Below are positions 1-7,952 of a stretch of 64,000 nt of DNA, in pieces (within the stretch, counting starts at the first letter, position 1; each line of letters opens with the position of its first letter). The notes beneath the pieces were generated by a model. It did not search any database. It saw only the letters and a list, made by a program, of their open reading frames with translations, and was not told the DNA's origin. The position numbers and the translations under genes are program-made. Origin of the DNA: Streptomyces sp. B3I8 (GTDB lineage: Bacteria; Actinomycetota; Actinomycetes; Streptomycetales; Streptomycetaceae); assembly GCF_030816915.1 (NCBI RefSeq), contig NZ_JAUSYN010000002.1, forward strand, positions 3,423,501-3,487,500, given 5' to 3'.

Positions 1-622
1 TCATCGCCCGGCGGCAGTAGTCGTCCTGGCTCATCCCCGCCGAGGCACAGCGCCGCACGAAGTGGCCCTCGATGGTGCCGAAGCCGTAGACGAACTGGAA
101 GACCGCCGAGAGGGCACCCGCCCGGCCGGCGGCCGGCAGTCCGGTGCGGCGGACCACCCGTCGCACGGCGAGCTGGAACTCCACCGCGTGCGGGCCGATA
201 TTGAGGAAGGTCCCGGCGAGCGAGGACAGCCAGGGGTGGCGCACCAGCAGCGCGCGGTAGGCGCCGGCCAGCGTCCGCAGCTCCTCACGCCAGTCGGCCG
301 GTCCGGTCCCCGCCGGTTCCGGTCCCGGTGGGCGGATTTCGCCGAACGCCGCGTCAAGTGCCAGTTCCAGCAGGTCGTCCTTGGTGTCGACGTACCAGTA
401 GACGGACATCGCGGTCACGTTCAGCTCCGCCGCCAGCCGGCGCATGGAGAACTTGGTGAGCCCCTCGGCGTCCAGCAGCCGTACCGTCGCCGCGGTGATC
501 CGGTCGCGGTCCAGGCCCGAGGGCTGTCCCCCGCCACCGCGTCCGCCGCCCCGGGGCGCCCTGTCCTCCAGCCAGACGCTGGTCCGCGGCGGACGACCGG
601 CCCGCTCGGCTGCCCTCACCAT
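1..622 (-). CDS. TetR-family transcriptional regulator, 3' end outside window
   Basis: Reading down from ATG at 622 gives an open frame of 207 codons that runs off the left edge, so the C-terminus is missing. An Arg/Gly-rich leader (about residues 1-38) precedes a TetR helix-turn-helix: DRITAATVRLLDAEG, then MRRLAAELNVTAMSVYWYV and the KDDLLELALD segment. The rest (WREELRTLAGAYRALLVRHP, LAGTFLNIGPHAVEF) looks like the TetR_C ligand-binding domain with its usual aromatic residues. The family represses nearby transporter or enzyme genes in response to a small ligand. The target is not visible here because the gene points out of the window. Start chosen because it gives the shortest leader that keeps the whole DNA-binding domain. 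Confidence 0.85.
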   Translation of the reverse strand, partial: MVRAAERAGRPPRTSVWLEDRAPRGGGRGGGGQPSGLDRDRITAATVRLLDAEGLTKFSMRRLAAELNVTAMSVYWYVDTKDDLLELALDAAFGEIRPPGPEPAGTGPADWREELRTLAGAYRALLVRHPWLSSLAGTFLNIGPHAVEFQLAVRRVVRRTGLPAAGRAGALSAVFQFVYGFGTIEGHFVRRCASAGMSQDDYCRRAM

Positions 623-740
623 GGCGCACCATCCTCGCACTCCGGGACCGGCCGCACTGCGGGCGACCACTGTCTGTGAATCTTCCCTCTCGGCCCGCCG
701 TCACAACACGGTCGGACGGCCCCGGGTACGGGGCGGGACG

Positions 741-783
741 GGCCGGTGGCCCGGGGCGCACACCGCGCCCCGGGCCACCGGCC
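741..783. terminator. Perfect 19-bp GC hairpin
   Basis: 741-759 and 765-783 are exact reverse complements (ggccggtggcccggggcgc on the left arm) around a 5-nt loop. It lies just after the stop codon of the glycosyltransferase remnant and upstream of the TetR start, so it probably ends transcription of the two-component operon. There is no T-tract, as is common in Streptomyces. Confidence 0.75.
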
Positions 784-796
784 CGTCCGTCCGTCG

Positions 797-968
797 TCAG
801 CCGTTGTCGCTGCCTCCCGTCGGCCGGGTGAAGTCGTAGAAGGTGGCCGAACCGACCGTCACCCTCTTGAAGTTGCTCTCCACCCATGAGCTGATCTTCG
901 ACGAGGTCCCGGAGTCCCCGCCCATGCCGCCGCCGGCGATGAAGCAGTGGATCCTGCCGTCCGCGAAC
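797..968 (-). pseudogene. C-terminal remnant of an ArnT/PMT-type glycosyltransferase
   Basis: The reverse strand reads RFADGRIHCFIAGGGMGG, then SSKISSWVESNF, then VTVGSATFYDFTRP, and stops at TGA (799-797). This is the typical tail of large actinobacterial membrane mannosyl/arabinosyl-like transferases of the ArnT/YkcA-B type, whose extracytoplasmic end carries a Gly-rich loop and a SSAISSWV...VGGxTVYDL-like motif. Only about 55 codons remain; the multi-membrane catalytic part is absent. Upstream the frame runs directly into histidine kinase sequence in another frame, so a deletion joined the two genes. Family identity is from motif memory. The 5' boundary is approximate. Confidence 0.7.
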
Positions 969-1981
969 CGCCCCACGCGAGCAGCGCGCCGCGCTCGGTG
1001 ACGGTGGTGCCGGGCGGGGTGTGGGTGCGGGCGTTGGCCGGCAGGTTGACCAGGACCTGTTGCAGCCGGGCGGCGTCGGCGGAGACCAGCGCCGGTTCGT
1101 CGGGCAGCTGAAGGCGCCGGACGTGGTCGCGGCCGGCGGCGCGGGCGTCGCTGACGGTGTCCACGACCAGCGGGACCAGGTCGGTCTGTTCGAACCGCAG
1201 CGGCCGTCCGGCGTCCAGCCGGGCGAGCGGCAGCAGGTCCTCCACGAGCAGGGTCATCCGCCCGGCCTCGGACTCGATGCGGCCGAGTGCGTGCCGGGTG
1301 TCGGGGCCGACCCGTTCCCGGCCGCGCCGGGTCAGCTCGGCGTAGCCGCGGATGGAGGCGAGCGGGGTGCGCAGCTCGTGGCCGGCGTCGGCGACGGACT
1401 GCCGTACCCGCGTCTCGCTCTGCCGGCGGGCGCCCGGGATCTCCACGCTGTGCTCGTCGCCGTCCCGCGCGACGGTGGCGAGCGCCTCGCGCTGGGCGGC
1501 GCTGAGCGACCCGACCTCCATCTGCGGGATGTTGTTGTCGTCCCTGGCCTTGTCGCCGACCTCGGCCTCGGTCTCAGTGACGGTGCCGTCCGTGAGCGTG
1601 GCGGCGATGGTGCCGGGGGCTGGGGGCCGCGGGTGACGAAGTCGGTGAGGTCGGTGCCGCGCGCCTGGCGCCCGTCGCCGTTCCGGCGGCCGGCGCTCTG
1701 CCCGTCACCGTTCTGCCGGCCGGCGCTCTGTCCGCCCGGCGCGGTGCCGTTCTTGAGACCCTCGGGCGGGGGGAACTCGCCGGAGGCCCGCGCCGCGATC
1801 TCCTGGAGCTGCCCGTCGAGCTGGTCGTAGAGGTGCGAGCGCAGTGCCACCGTCGTCACGGTCCCGATCACCCTTCAGACCACGGCGATCAGCGCCGGCG
1901 AGGCGACGACGAGGCGCGTCCGCAGAATGCGCGGCCGCCCTGCCGGTCCCTCCGCGTACGCGGCCGTCGGCGTCGGCTCAC
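969..1981 (-). pseudogene. Degenerate sensor histidine kinase, disrupted several times
   Basis: Kinase segments appear in three different frames. The presumed GTG start (1981) overlaps the response regulator stop by 4 nt and gives a basic leader. A frameshift near 1935 moves to the TM1 segment LRTRLVVASPALIAVV, which ends at an in-frame TGA (1877-1875). The same frame resumes with TTVALRSHLYDQLDGQLQ to about 1620. A second frameshift then continues the extracytoplasmic domain as GTIAATLTDGTVTE up to HSVEIPGA. There it jumps straight to RRQSETRVRQ and the H-box DAGHELRTPLASIRGYAE, so TM2 and HAMP are missing. The N-box VLVNLPANARTHTPPGTT is followed by the glycosyltransferase remnant, so the G boxes are gone. 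The product cannot be a working kinase. Confidence 0.85.
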
Positions 1982-2718
1982 GACACGGCGGGCTTGATCA
2001 GGTAACCGGCGCCACGCCGGGTGTGGATCATCGGCTCGCGCCCCGCGTCGATCTTGCGCCGCAGATAGGAGATGTACAGCTCGACCACGTTGGCCTGGCC
2101 GCCGAAGTCGTACGACCACACCCGGTCCAGGATCTGCGCCTTGCTGAGCACCCGGCGGGGGTTGCGCATCAGGAACCGCAGCAGTTCGAACTCGGTGGCG
2201 GTGAGGTGGATGTCGTCCCCGCCCCGGGAGACCTCGTGGCTGTCCTCGTCGAGGGTGAGGTCCCCGACGACCAGCACGGATTCCGACCGGCGGTCGGCGG
2301 TACCGGAGCGCCGGATCAGCCCGCGCAGCCGTGCCACGACCTCCTCCAGGCTGAACGGCTTGGTGACGTAGTCGTCCCCGCCGGCGGTGAGCCCGACGAT
2401 ACGGTCCTCGACCGCGTCCTTGGAGGTGAGGAAGAGGACGGGGACGTCCGGGAGCTCCCGGCGGAGCCGCCCGAGCACGGTGAGTCCGTCCATGTCCGGC
2501 AGCATCATGTCCAGGACGACAGCGTCGGGACGGAACCCGCGGGCGGTCTGTATCGCCCCCTGTCCGTCACCCGCGCTGCGGATCTGCCAGCCTTCGTAGC
2601 GGAGGGCCATGGACAGCAGTTCGGTGATCGACAGTTCGTCGTCGACCACCAGCACTCGGACGGGACTCCCGTCCGGCCTCAGCAGTTCGGTGCGCCCCTG
2701 GGGCGAGGTCGTGGTCAT
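1978..2718 (-). CDS. OmpR/PhoB-family response regulator
   Basis: A 246-residue two-domain regulator. The receiver (about residues 20-135) has VRVLVVDDE, the phospho-acceptor in AVVLDMMLPDMDG, the Thr/Ser switch in PVLFLTSKDA and the Lys in GGDDYVTKPF. The winged-helix Trans_Reg_C domain (about 150-245) has LTATEFELLRFLMRNP and ELYISYLRRKID. All catalytic positions are intact. Start MTTTSPQG at 2718 preferred over an ATG 69 nt upstream because it matches the usual short leader before VRVLVVDDE. Its partner kinase gene directly downstream (4-nt overlap) is a pseudogene, so this regulator is now an orphan unless another kinase phosphorylates it. The likely former target, a membrane glycosyltransferase, is also deleted. 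Confidence 0.93.
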   Translation of the reverse strand: MTTTSPQGRTELLRPDGSPVRVLVVDDELSITELLSMALRYEGWQIRSAGDGQGAIQTARGFRPDAVVLDMMLPDMDGLTVLGRLRRELPDVPVLFLTSKDAVEDRIVGLTAGGDDYVTKPFSLEEVVARLRGLIRRSGTADRRSESVLVVGDLTLDEDSHEVSRGGDDIHLTATEFELLRFLMRNPRRVLSKAQILDRVWSYDFGGQANVVELYISYLRRKIDAGREPMIHTRRGAGYLIKPAVS

Positions 2719-2886
2719 GATGCACACCATGTCGGGCGCCTCTGAGAACATGCTTGCGGAAACCTGTGATTTCCCTGAGAAACGCACAGGCGCCTCTCGG
2801 GGAACTCCTGGGCGGCGGCTCGAAATGCGTGCGGACGACGGCGAGTCGGGTGTCCGCGCGACGACCGGTGTGCCTACGGGTGAGCG

Positions 2887-3645
2887 TCAGGTCACGTCCC
2901 ACAGCCGCCGGTAGAAAGCCGTCCGGACCGGGTCGGGGGCGATGCCGTACGCGTCGAGGAGGGTCCCCTCCCAGCCGGGGCCGTAGTTCCACCCGATGTT
3001 CAGCGTCACGACCGCGAGGTCGGCCCAGCGGTCGGCGACCCCCAGCGCACCCAGGTCGACGTGGGCCGCCCACGTACCGTCCTCGTGCAGCAGGGTGTTG
3101 GGCGCGCAGGGGTCGCCGTGGCAGACGACGAGCAGGTCGGCCGGGGGCGGGTCCGGCAGGTCCGCGGGCACCACGATGCCCGCCCGTCGGGCCACTTCGA
3201 GGCGGTGCGCGACGGACCAGGTGAACGGGCACTCCGCCACGGGCAGCCGGTCGTGCAGCGCCCGCAGCCCGGCGCCGAGCGCGCGTACGGCCGTCGCGGG
3301 ATCCGCCTTCCAGCGGGGGGCGACGGCGCTCTCACCGGGCAGCGCGCGGGTGACCAGCCAGCTCCCGTCGGCATCGGCGCCGTACTCCCGCACCTCGGGC
3401 ACGGGGGTGAAGCGCGCCGCCCAGCGCAGCCGTTCCGCCTCGGCGGCGAGCGGGAGGGCGGTGCCGGCCGGAGCCCACTTGACGAAGCAGGTGTCCGCCC
3501 CACCCGGCCCCCCGTCACCGTCCAACCGGAAGGTCAGCCCGCCCAGTTCGTTCCGCCACACGGGCACCGGGCGGCGCCCGCGGGCGAGCACGGCGACCGA
3601 CGGGGGCACGGGCACCGGTGAGGCCGGCGGGCCGGACAGCTTCAT
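2887..3645 (-). CDS. Aminoglycoside 3'-phosphotransferase-like kinase (APH family)
   Basis: A 252-residue protein of APH fold. The nucleotide-binding lobe holds CFVKWAP with the likely ATP-contacting Lys. The catalytic loop is VVCHGDPCAPNTLL (HGDxxxxN) and the metal-binding segment is AAHVDLGALGVADRWADLAV, close to the DLG..GVADRY signature of APH(3') enzymes. The C-terminal helix YGIAPDPVRTAFYRRLWD is also family-like. Length is slightly below the usual 260-270. The family phosphorylates aminoglycosides or small hydroxylated metabolites; resistance is not proven. The ATG at 3645 has GGTGGGTGAG upstream; an in-frame longer version reaches 3768. Monocistronic. Confidence 0.85.
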   Translation of the reverse strand: MKLSGPPASPVPVPPSVAVLARGRRPVPVWRNELGGLTFRLDGDGGPGGADTCFVKWAPAGTALPLAAEAERLRWAARFTPVPEVREYGADADGSWLVTRALPGESAVAPRWKADPATAVRALGAGLRALHDRLPVAECPFTWSVAHRLEVARRAGIVVPADLPDPPPADLLVVCHGDPCAPNTLLHEDGTWAAHVDLGALGVADRWADLAVVTLNIGWNYGPGWEGTLLDAYGIAPDPVRTAFYRRLWDVT

Positions 3646-3916
3646 GACCACATGCTCACCCACCCGTCCACCCCCGTGCCAATCGTTTTCCGCGCCTCCT
3701 TTCCGAACAATCGCATCAACGGATATCGCATGAAACGAAAGGCGGATCCCCTCACCCGTCCGGGCCACACCACCTCACCTGCGGCAAGGTCAACTCTCGT
3801 TCTGCACAGCCATGTTCAGACATTGACGGTACGCGCGAAAATGACCTCTGGATTAAATACTTATCGAGGAAATCCTTCACCCGTTCGCCGCGCATCCGCC
3901 ACAGAAAGGTGGCGTT
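3646..3916. promoter_or_regulatory. Divergent intergenic region with AT-rich core
   Basis: The 271 bases between the phosphotransferase start and the next + gene contain an unusually AT-rich stretch at about 3830-3875 (including attaaatacttatcg). This is a likely promoter for the 3917 operon. A second AT-rich patch near 3675-3735 may serve the phosphotransferase. No clear operator was seen. Confidence 0.4.
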
Positions 3917-4240
3917 ATGCGAGACATGAATAGGGCAATCAAAGGAAGGTCCCTGGGCCTGTTCGTGCCCTCCGAGGGCCGGGGGGGCACGGTCTCGGCA
4001 CGCTCGGTGGCCATGGGCCCGTACACCTACACCCCCGCCCCACCGCACGCCCCGAGCAGCGTCACCGGCACCTTGTCCAGGGGCGGACTGCCCGTCGCCC
4101 TCCAGGTGACCGAGCCACTGCTGCGGAGTTTCCTGGACACGATGGGCCGGCTGGAGGCCGATCTCGAGCCGCGCTGGATCGGCGCGGGAACGCGGTCCGC
4201 GTTTCCCCGGGCGCACCGGGCCCCGCGGACCCTGTCATGA
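3917..4240 (+). CDS. Small hypothetical protein coupled to a DUF2637-type gene
   Basis: A 107-residue protein preceded by GAAAGGTGG about 6 nt before ATG. No recognised domain. It starts with a basic segment (MRDMNRAIKGR), has an Ala/Pro/Ser middle, then an amphipathic helix LPVALQVTEPLLRSFLDTMGRLEADLEPRWIG-like region (written in parts: VTEPLLRSFLDTMGRLEADL). Its stop overlaps the start of the next gene by 4 nt (ATGA), so the two are translated together and probably work together. No signal peptide or membrane segment seen. Function unknown. Confidence 0.6.
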   Translation: MRDMNRAIKGRSLGLFVPSEGRGGTVSARSVAMGPYTYTPAPPHAPSSVTGTLSRGGLPVALQVTEPLLRSFLDTMGRLEADLEPRWIGAGTRSAFPRAHRAPRTLS

Positions 4241-5484
4241 ACGACGAGCACACCGACCACTACACCCGACGGACCACCGGCCACTCCTACGCCTTCCCCC
4301 CGGCCGGCTCCGGGCGCCACCGCGCCCCGGCCGACGTCTTCACGGCCCCGGCCGACACCTTCTTCTCCCCGCCCCACACCTTCACGACCCCGGTCGGCGC
4401 CTTCGCGACCACCGCCGAGGCCTTCTCCGCCCCGCTCGTCCCGCCGGACGCGAGCTGGGACCCGGCCGAGGAACTGGCCTACCTGCTCCGCGACGCGACA
4501 GCGGAGGAATTCGCCCCCGCGCCGCCGGGGACGCCCGGGACGTCCGGGCCACCCGCCCCGCTTCCCCCGGAGTACGAACAGCAGGCGCCGTACGAGCCTC
4601 ATGAGCCGCCGTACGAGCCGTACGGCCCGTACAACCCGTACACCGCGTACCCCCCGTACACGTCGTACGCCCCACCGGCGCCCGCCCCCGAACCCGGTCC
4701 CGCCGCTCCCCCCGAACCTTCCGACCTCTCCGTACCCTCCGCCCTCTCCGCACCCACCGTCCCGTCCCCGCGCGACGAGGCCTCGGTCAAGACGCCGCAC
4801 CCCGGCACCCCGATGGGCAAGCTGCAGGAGATCACGGTGGAACTCCCACCCCTGCGCGAAGTCCCCCGGAAACACCGGAGGATCCGGCAGCACCGACACC
4901 GGAGCACGATCAACGGGATCGGCCGTCTGATCGCCGCGCTGGCCGCGGTCGTCGCGTCGATGGTGAGCGTCTTCAGCGGCATGGTCACGTACGAACCCCT
5001 GCGCTTCATCGCCCTGGTACACACCCGGAGCAGCTTCGTCTCGTGGTGGCCGCTGCTGGTCTACGGGCCCTGGACGGTGGCCTCGCTGTCCGTCCTGCGG
5101 GCCGCGCTGCACCGGCGCCGGGCGGTGCACGCCTGGTCGATGGTGCTGCTGTTCTCCTGCGTGGCGGTCCTGATGTGCGTGGTGCAGGCGCCCCGCACGC
5201 TGATCGACACGTCGGCCGCCGCGCTGCCTGGGATCGCGTCGCTGGCCTGCTTCCAGCAGCTGGTCCGCCAGATCACCCTGACCCGCCCGCCCCGCCGGGC
5301 GACCCCGCGCCATCGCACACGCCCCGCCCCGGCACCGCCCTCTCAGCCGTCCGCGCCCACGGCTTCGGCCCCGCCCTTCTCTTCCTCGCCCTCTCCGTCG
5401 CCCTCTTCCTCCTCACCCTCTCCGTCCGCGTCTCCTTCCGTGACTCCGTCACGGAAGCCGGCCTCGGTGGCCGGGCGAGGTTAG
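4237..5484 (+). CDS. DUF2637-type membrane protein with long Pro/Tyr-rich N-terminus
   Basis: A 415-residue protein. Residues 1 to about 225 are disordered and rich in Pro, Ala and Tyr, with PY-type repeats (YEPYGPYNPYTAYPPYTSYA). Residues about 228-350 hold the hydrophobic core with four likely membrane helices: GRLIAALAAVVASMVSVFSG, WWPLLVYGPWTVASLSVLRA, SMVLLFSCVAVLMCVVQ and a less hydrophobic LPGIASLACFQQLV. This arrangement fits DUF2637 (Spd-like) actinomycete membrane proteins. The tail is Ser/Pro-rich low complexity. DUF2637 proteins are often linked to conjugative elements but also occur as chromosomal genes; nothing else here suggests a mobile element. Coupled by ATGA overlap to the small upstream gene. 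Confidence 0.75.
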   Translation: MNDEHTDHYTRRTTGHSYAFPPAGSGRHRAPADVFTAPADTFFSPPHTFTTPVGAFATTAEAFSAPLVPPDASWDPAEELAYLLRDATAEEFAPAPPGTPGTSGPPAPLPPEYEQQAPYEPHEPPYEPYGPYNPYTAYPPYTSYAPPAPAPEPGPAAPPEPSDLSVPSALSAPTVPSPRDEASVKTPHPGTPMGKLQEITVELPPLREVPRKHRRIRQHRHRSTINGIGRLIAALAAVVASMVSVFSGMVTYEPLRFIALVHTRSSFVSWWPLLVYGPWTVASLSVLRAALHRRRAVHAWSMVLLFSCVAVLMCVVQAPRTLIDTSAAALPGIASLACFQQLVRQITLTRPPRRATPRHRTRPAPAPPSQPSAPTASAPPFSSSPSPSPSSSSPSPSASPSVTPSRKPASVAGRG

Positions 5485-5532
5485 GCTCGGGCTCGATCAC
5501 ACTGTCGAGTGAGCGGGGGGGCTTCGGCGATC

Positions 5533-6090
5533 ATGAGCATGACCTCGATCGAGGGAACGGTGACGGCCGTCAGCAGCAACGGCGTGTACTCGTTCACGAA
5601 GCCGAACCGCGAGAGCATCACGCTGCTCGCGGGGCTCGGGGTGGAGGGGGACGTCCACGCGGGCGTCACGGTCAAGCACCGCTCGCGGATGGCCCAGGAC
5701 CCCACCCGGCCGAACCTGCGTCAGGTGCACCTGCTCCACGAGGAGCTCTTCGCCGAGGTCGCCGAGGACGGCTTCCGGGTGTCCCCGGGCGATCTCGGCG
5801 AGAACGTCACGACGCGCGGCATCGACCTGCTGGGCCTCCCGGTCGGCACGCTGCTGCACCTCGGCGACGAGGCCGTCGTCGAGGTCACGGGCCTGCGCAA
5901 TCCGTGCTTCCAGATAGACAACTTCCAGGACGGCCTGCTCAAGCGGGTGGTGAGCCGCGACGAGGACGGCAGGCTGATCCGCAAGGCGGGCATCATGGGC
6001 GTCGTCCGCCAGGGCGGCACGGTCACCCCCGGCGCCACCCTCACGGCCGAACTCCCCGCAGGACCCCACCGCCCCCTGGACCGCGTCTGA
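5533..6090 (+). CDS. MOSC domain protein
   Basis: A 185-residue protein with the MOSC (molybdenum cofactor sulfurase C-terminal) fold: VEGDVHAGVTVKHR near residue 38, LRQVHLLHEELF, PGDLGENVTTRGIDL, LPVGTLLHLGD and the conserved cysteine region EVTGLRNPCFQIDNF. MOSC proteins bind sulfur or molybdopterin-linked groups; the Cys in NPC is the likely persulfide site. Stand-alone MOSC proteins of this kind resemble YiiM, involved in detoxifying N-hydroxylated compounds, but the substrate here is unknown. ATG at 5533 chosen because homologous sequence begins at once; a GTG lies 24 nt upstream. Closely follows the DUF2637 gene, ends at a hairpin. Confidence 0.88.
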   Translation: MSMTSIEGTVTAVSSNGVYSFTKPNRESITLLAGLGVEGDVHAGVTVKHRSRMAQDPTRPNLRQVHLLHEELFAEVAEDGFRVSPGDLGENVTTRGIDLLGLPVGTLLHLGDEAVVEVTGLRNPCFQIDNFQDGLLKRVVSRDEDGRLIRKAGIMGVVRQGGTVTPGATLTAELPAGPHRPLDRV

Positions 6091-6096
6091 CGGTCC

Positions 6097-6124
6097 CTCC
6101 GCAGGGGGCGAACCCTCTGCGGAG
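6097..6124. terminator. Hairpin between convergent genes
   Basis: ctccgcag (6097-6104) pairs with ctgcggag (6117-6124), extended by GGG/CCC pairs. It lies directly after the MOSC stop and before the convergent TetR stop, so it may act in both directions. Confidence 0.6.
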
Positions 6125-6167
6125 GAACCTCTGAGGGAAAACGTCCCGCTTCGCGGCGCCCGGCTCG

Positions 6168-6821
6168 TCACTCCGCTCCGGCGGCCGGCGGTTCGAGTTC
6201 GCCGTCGCTCCGCCGGACGGGCCGTCGCAGGCCGTCCATCAGAAGGTCCAGCAGACGGTCGGGGTCGGCTCCGCGCCCCGACCGGGGCGCCACGGTGAAG
6301 ATCCCGATGAGCGAGGCGGCGATGTCCTCGGCGGTGACGTCGGGCCGGAGGTCGCCTGTCTCGCGGCCGGCGTCGAGGATCGTGTTGAGGGCCGTCAGCA
6401 GCTCGGTCCGGGTCCGCGCGTGGGTGATCTCGCCCGATTCGATCATCACCAGCAGGGTGTCGAGCATGCCGTTCTTGGCGGCGATCCAGTCTCCGAACAG
6501 GTCCATCCAGCGCCGCATCGCCACGGCCGGGGGAAGCCGGCCGATCAGCTCGCGGGCGCCGGTCGTCAGCCGCGCGACCTGATCCTGGTAGACCGCGTCC
6601 ACCAATGACTCGCGGGTCGGGAAGTGCCGGTAGAGCGTGGCTATGCCGACCCCGGCCTCCCTGGCGATCGCACGCATCGACGGCTCGGCGTCGGTCGACA
6701 TGAAGACGCGGGTCGCCACGGCCAGGAGCTGGTCACGGTTGCGGACGGCGTCCGCCCGTGGCGCGCGGCCCCCCGCCCGATCAGAAACGGAACGCGTTCC
6801 GCTTGTGTTACGGTCGTCCAT
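6168..6821 (-). CDS. TetR-family repressor divergent from an oxidoreductase
   Basis: A 217-residue regulator. The helix-turn-helix is at about residues 25-75: NRDQLLAVATRVF, then MRAIAREAGVGIATLYRHFP and RESLVDAVY. The C-terminal part is a TetR ligand-binding domain with QVARLTTGARELI and RWMDLFGDWIAAKNGML. It is transcribed away from the NADP-dependent oxidoreductase starting at 6884, the classic layout for a repressor of its neighbour. Two matching inverted repeats (6785-6804 and 6824-6843) flank its start codon, suggesting autorepression and control of the divergent gene. Start at 6821 keeps the second repeat in the intergenic space. Confidence 0.92.
   Translation of the reverse strand: MDDRNTSGTRSVSDRAGGRAPRADAVRNRDQLLAVATRVFMSTDAEPSMRAIAREAGVGIATLYRHFPTRESLVDAVYQDQVARLTTGARELIGRLPPAVAMRRWMDLFGDWIAAKNGMLDTLLVMIESGEITHARTRTELLTALNTILDAGRETGDLRPDVTAEDIAASLIGIFTVAPRSGRGADPDRLLDLLMDGLRRPVRRSDGELEPPAAGAE
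6785..6804. promoter_or_regulatory. Putative TetR operator 1
   Basis: AAACGGA-N6-TCCGCTT: same arm length, spacer and sequence as operator 2 with one mismatch. It contains a perfect 14-bp palindrome (6788-6801). It lies inside the first codons of the tetR gene. Confidence 0.65.
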
Positions 6822-6823
6822 GC

Positions 6824-6843
6824 AAACGGAGCATAGTCCGTTT
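6824..6843. promoter_or_regulatory. Putative TetR operator 2
   Basis: A perfect inverted repeat, AAACGGA-N6-TCCGTTT, in the 62-bp space between the divergent tetR and oxidoreductase starts. The two operators begin 39 bp apart. Confidence 0.75.
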
Positions 6844-6883
6844 CTTTGCGTTCCATGCGTCGGCACCGAGGAGACAGGCGCAC

Positions 6884-7867
6884 ATGCAGGCACTGAGCAG
6901 GCAATCACCCGCGGGCATCGGCAGGGCGGTCCAGCTGCACGAGTTCGGCGGCCCCGAGGTCCTGGACGTCCACGAGGTTCCCGCACCGCAGGCCGGCCCC
7001 GGCCAGGTGCGGGTACGGGTCACCGCGGCCGGCCTGAACCCGATGGACTGGATCATGACCGCCGACGCGGGCACCGCAGCCCGGTTCGGCCTCACCCTGC
7101 CGGTCGGGTTCGGGACCGACTACGCGGGAGCGGTGGACCAGGTCGGCGACGGAGTGACCGGCTTCGCGCCCGGCGACCGGGTGTTCGGAGGTGCCCTGTC
7201 CCGCGCGGTCGCCGACTTCGTGGTGATCGACGCGACCGGGGAGACCGCCGCGAACGAGGTCCACCACACCCCCGGCGGCGTCGACGACCGCACCGCCGCC
7301 ACCCTCACGATCGCGGGCCGCACGGCATCCGCCGCGCTCGCCGTGGTCGCTCCCGGTCCCGACGACACGGTGCTGATCGGCGGCGCCGGCGGCGGAGTGG
7401 GCGTGTTCGCCGTCCAGCTCGCCCGGATCTCCGGAGCACGCGTCATCGGGACGGGATCGGCGACCTCGGCGGAGTACCTGCGCACCCTCGGGGCCGAACC
7501 GGTCGCCTACGGTGACGGCCTGGCCGACCGGGTCCGCGCGCTCGCCCCCGGTGGAGTCACCGCCGCCGTCGACCTGCACGGCGTGGAGACAGCGCACGTC
7601 GCCCGGGAACTCGGCGTCCCGGACAGCCGTATCTGCACCGTCGCCGCCCAGGTCGACGGCGTGCCGGCGGCCAACGGCGCGAACGCCGCTCCCGGTGCCC
7701 TGGAAGAGATCGCCGGCCTGATCGCGGAGGGCCGCCTGCGGGTGCCCGTCGCGGCGAGCTTCCCGATCGAACAGATCCGCCGCGCGACCGAACTCCAGGC
7801 CGGCCGGCACGCGCGGGGCAAGGTCGTCATCGACCTGCAGCCCGAACGGCTGACGGCTGACGGCTGA
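6884..7867 (+). CDS. NADP-dependent quinone-oxidoreductase-like enzyme (MDR family)
   Basis: A 327-residue, zinc-free medium-chain dehydrogenase/reductase. The GroES-like N-domain (residues about 10-130) contains AVQLHEFGGPEVLDVHE, VRVTAAGLNPMDW and GTDYAGAVDQVGDGVTGF. The Rossmann domain has the dinucleotide motif VLIGGAGGGVGVFAVQLAR. It lacks the catalytic and structural zinc cysteines of alcohol dehydrogenases, as expected for quinone or enone reductases. RBS GAGGAGAC lies 9 nt before ATG 6884. Likely induced when the divergent TetR repressor releases the operators. The last codons lie in a heptamer repeat that also supplies the stop. Confidence 0.9.
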   Translation: MQALSRQSPAGIGRAVQLHEFGGPEVLDVHEVPAPQAGPGQVRVRVTAAGLNPMDWIMTADAGTAARFGLTLPVGFGTDYAGAVDQVGDGVTGFAPGDRVFGGALSRAVADFVVIDATGETAANEVHHTPGGVDDRTAATLTIAGRTASAALAVVAPGPDDTVLIGGAGGGVGVFAVQLARISGARVIGTGSATSAEYLRTLGAEPVAYGDGLADRVRALAPGGVTAAVDLHGVETAHVARELGVPDSRICTVAAQVDGVPAANGANAAPGALEEIAGLIAEGRLRVPVAASFPIEQIRRATELQAGRHARGKVVIDLQPERLTADG

Positions 7868-7889
7868 CGGCTGACGGCTGACGGCTGAC
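7848..7889. repeat. Six tandem copies of GGCTGAC
   Basis: Heptamer starts at 7848, 7855, 7862, 7869, 7876 and 7883. The third copy provides the stop codon of the oxidoreductase (7865-7867). Because 7 is not a multiple of 3, loss or gain of a unit would change the last residues but soon meet another TGA. Confidence 0.95.
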
Positions 7890-7902
7890 GGTCCTGGACG
7901 AC

Positions 7903-7939
7903 GCGAGAGGCTCCCGGTTCGTCGCCGGGAGCCTCTCGC
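7903..7939. terminator. Bidirectional 15-bp hairpin
   Basis: gcgagaggctcccgg (7903-7917) pairs perfectly with ccgggagcctctcgc (7925-7939) around a 7-nt loop, between the convergent oxidoreductase and lipoprotein genes. Confidence 0.85.
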
Positions 7940-7952
7940 GTGGTCGATCGGG

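Noticed and set aside
4237..5484. DUF2637 protein as evidence of a conjugative plasmid
   Set aside because: Neighbouring genes are ordinary chromosomal ones and no other transfer functions are present.
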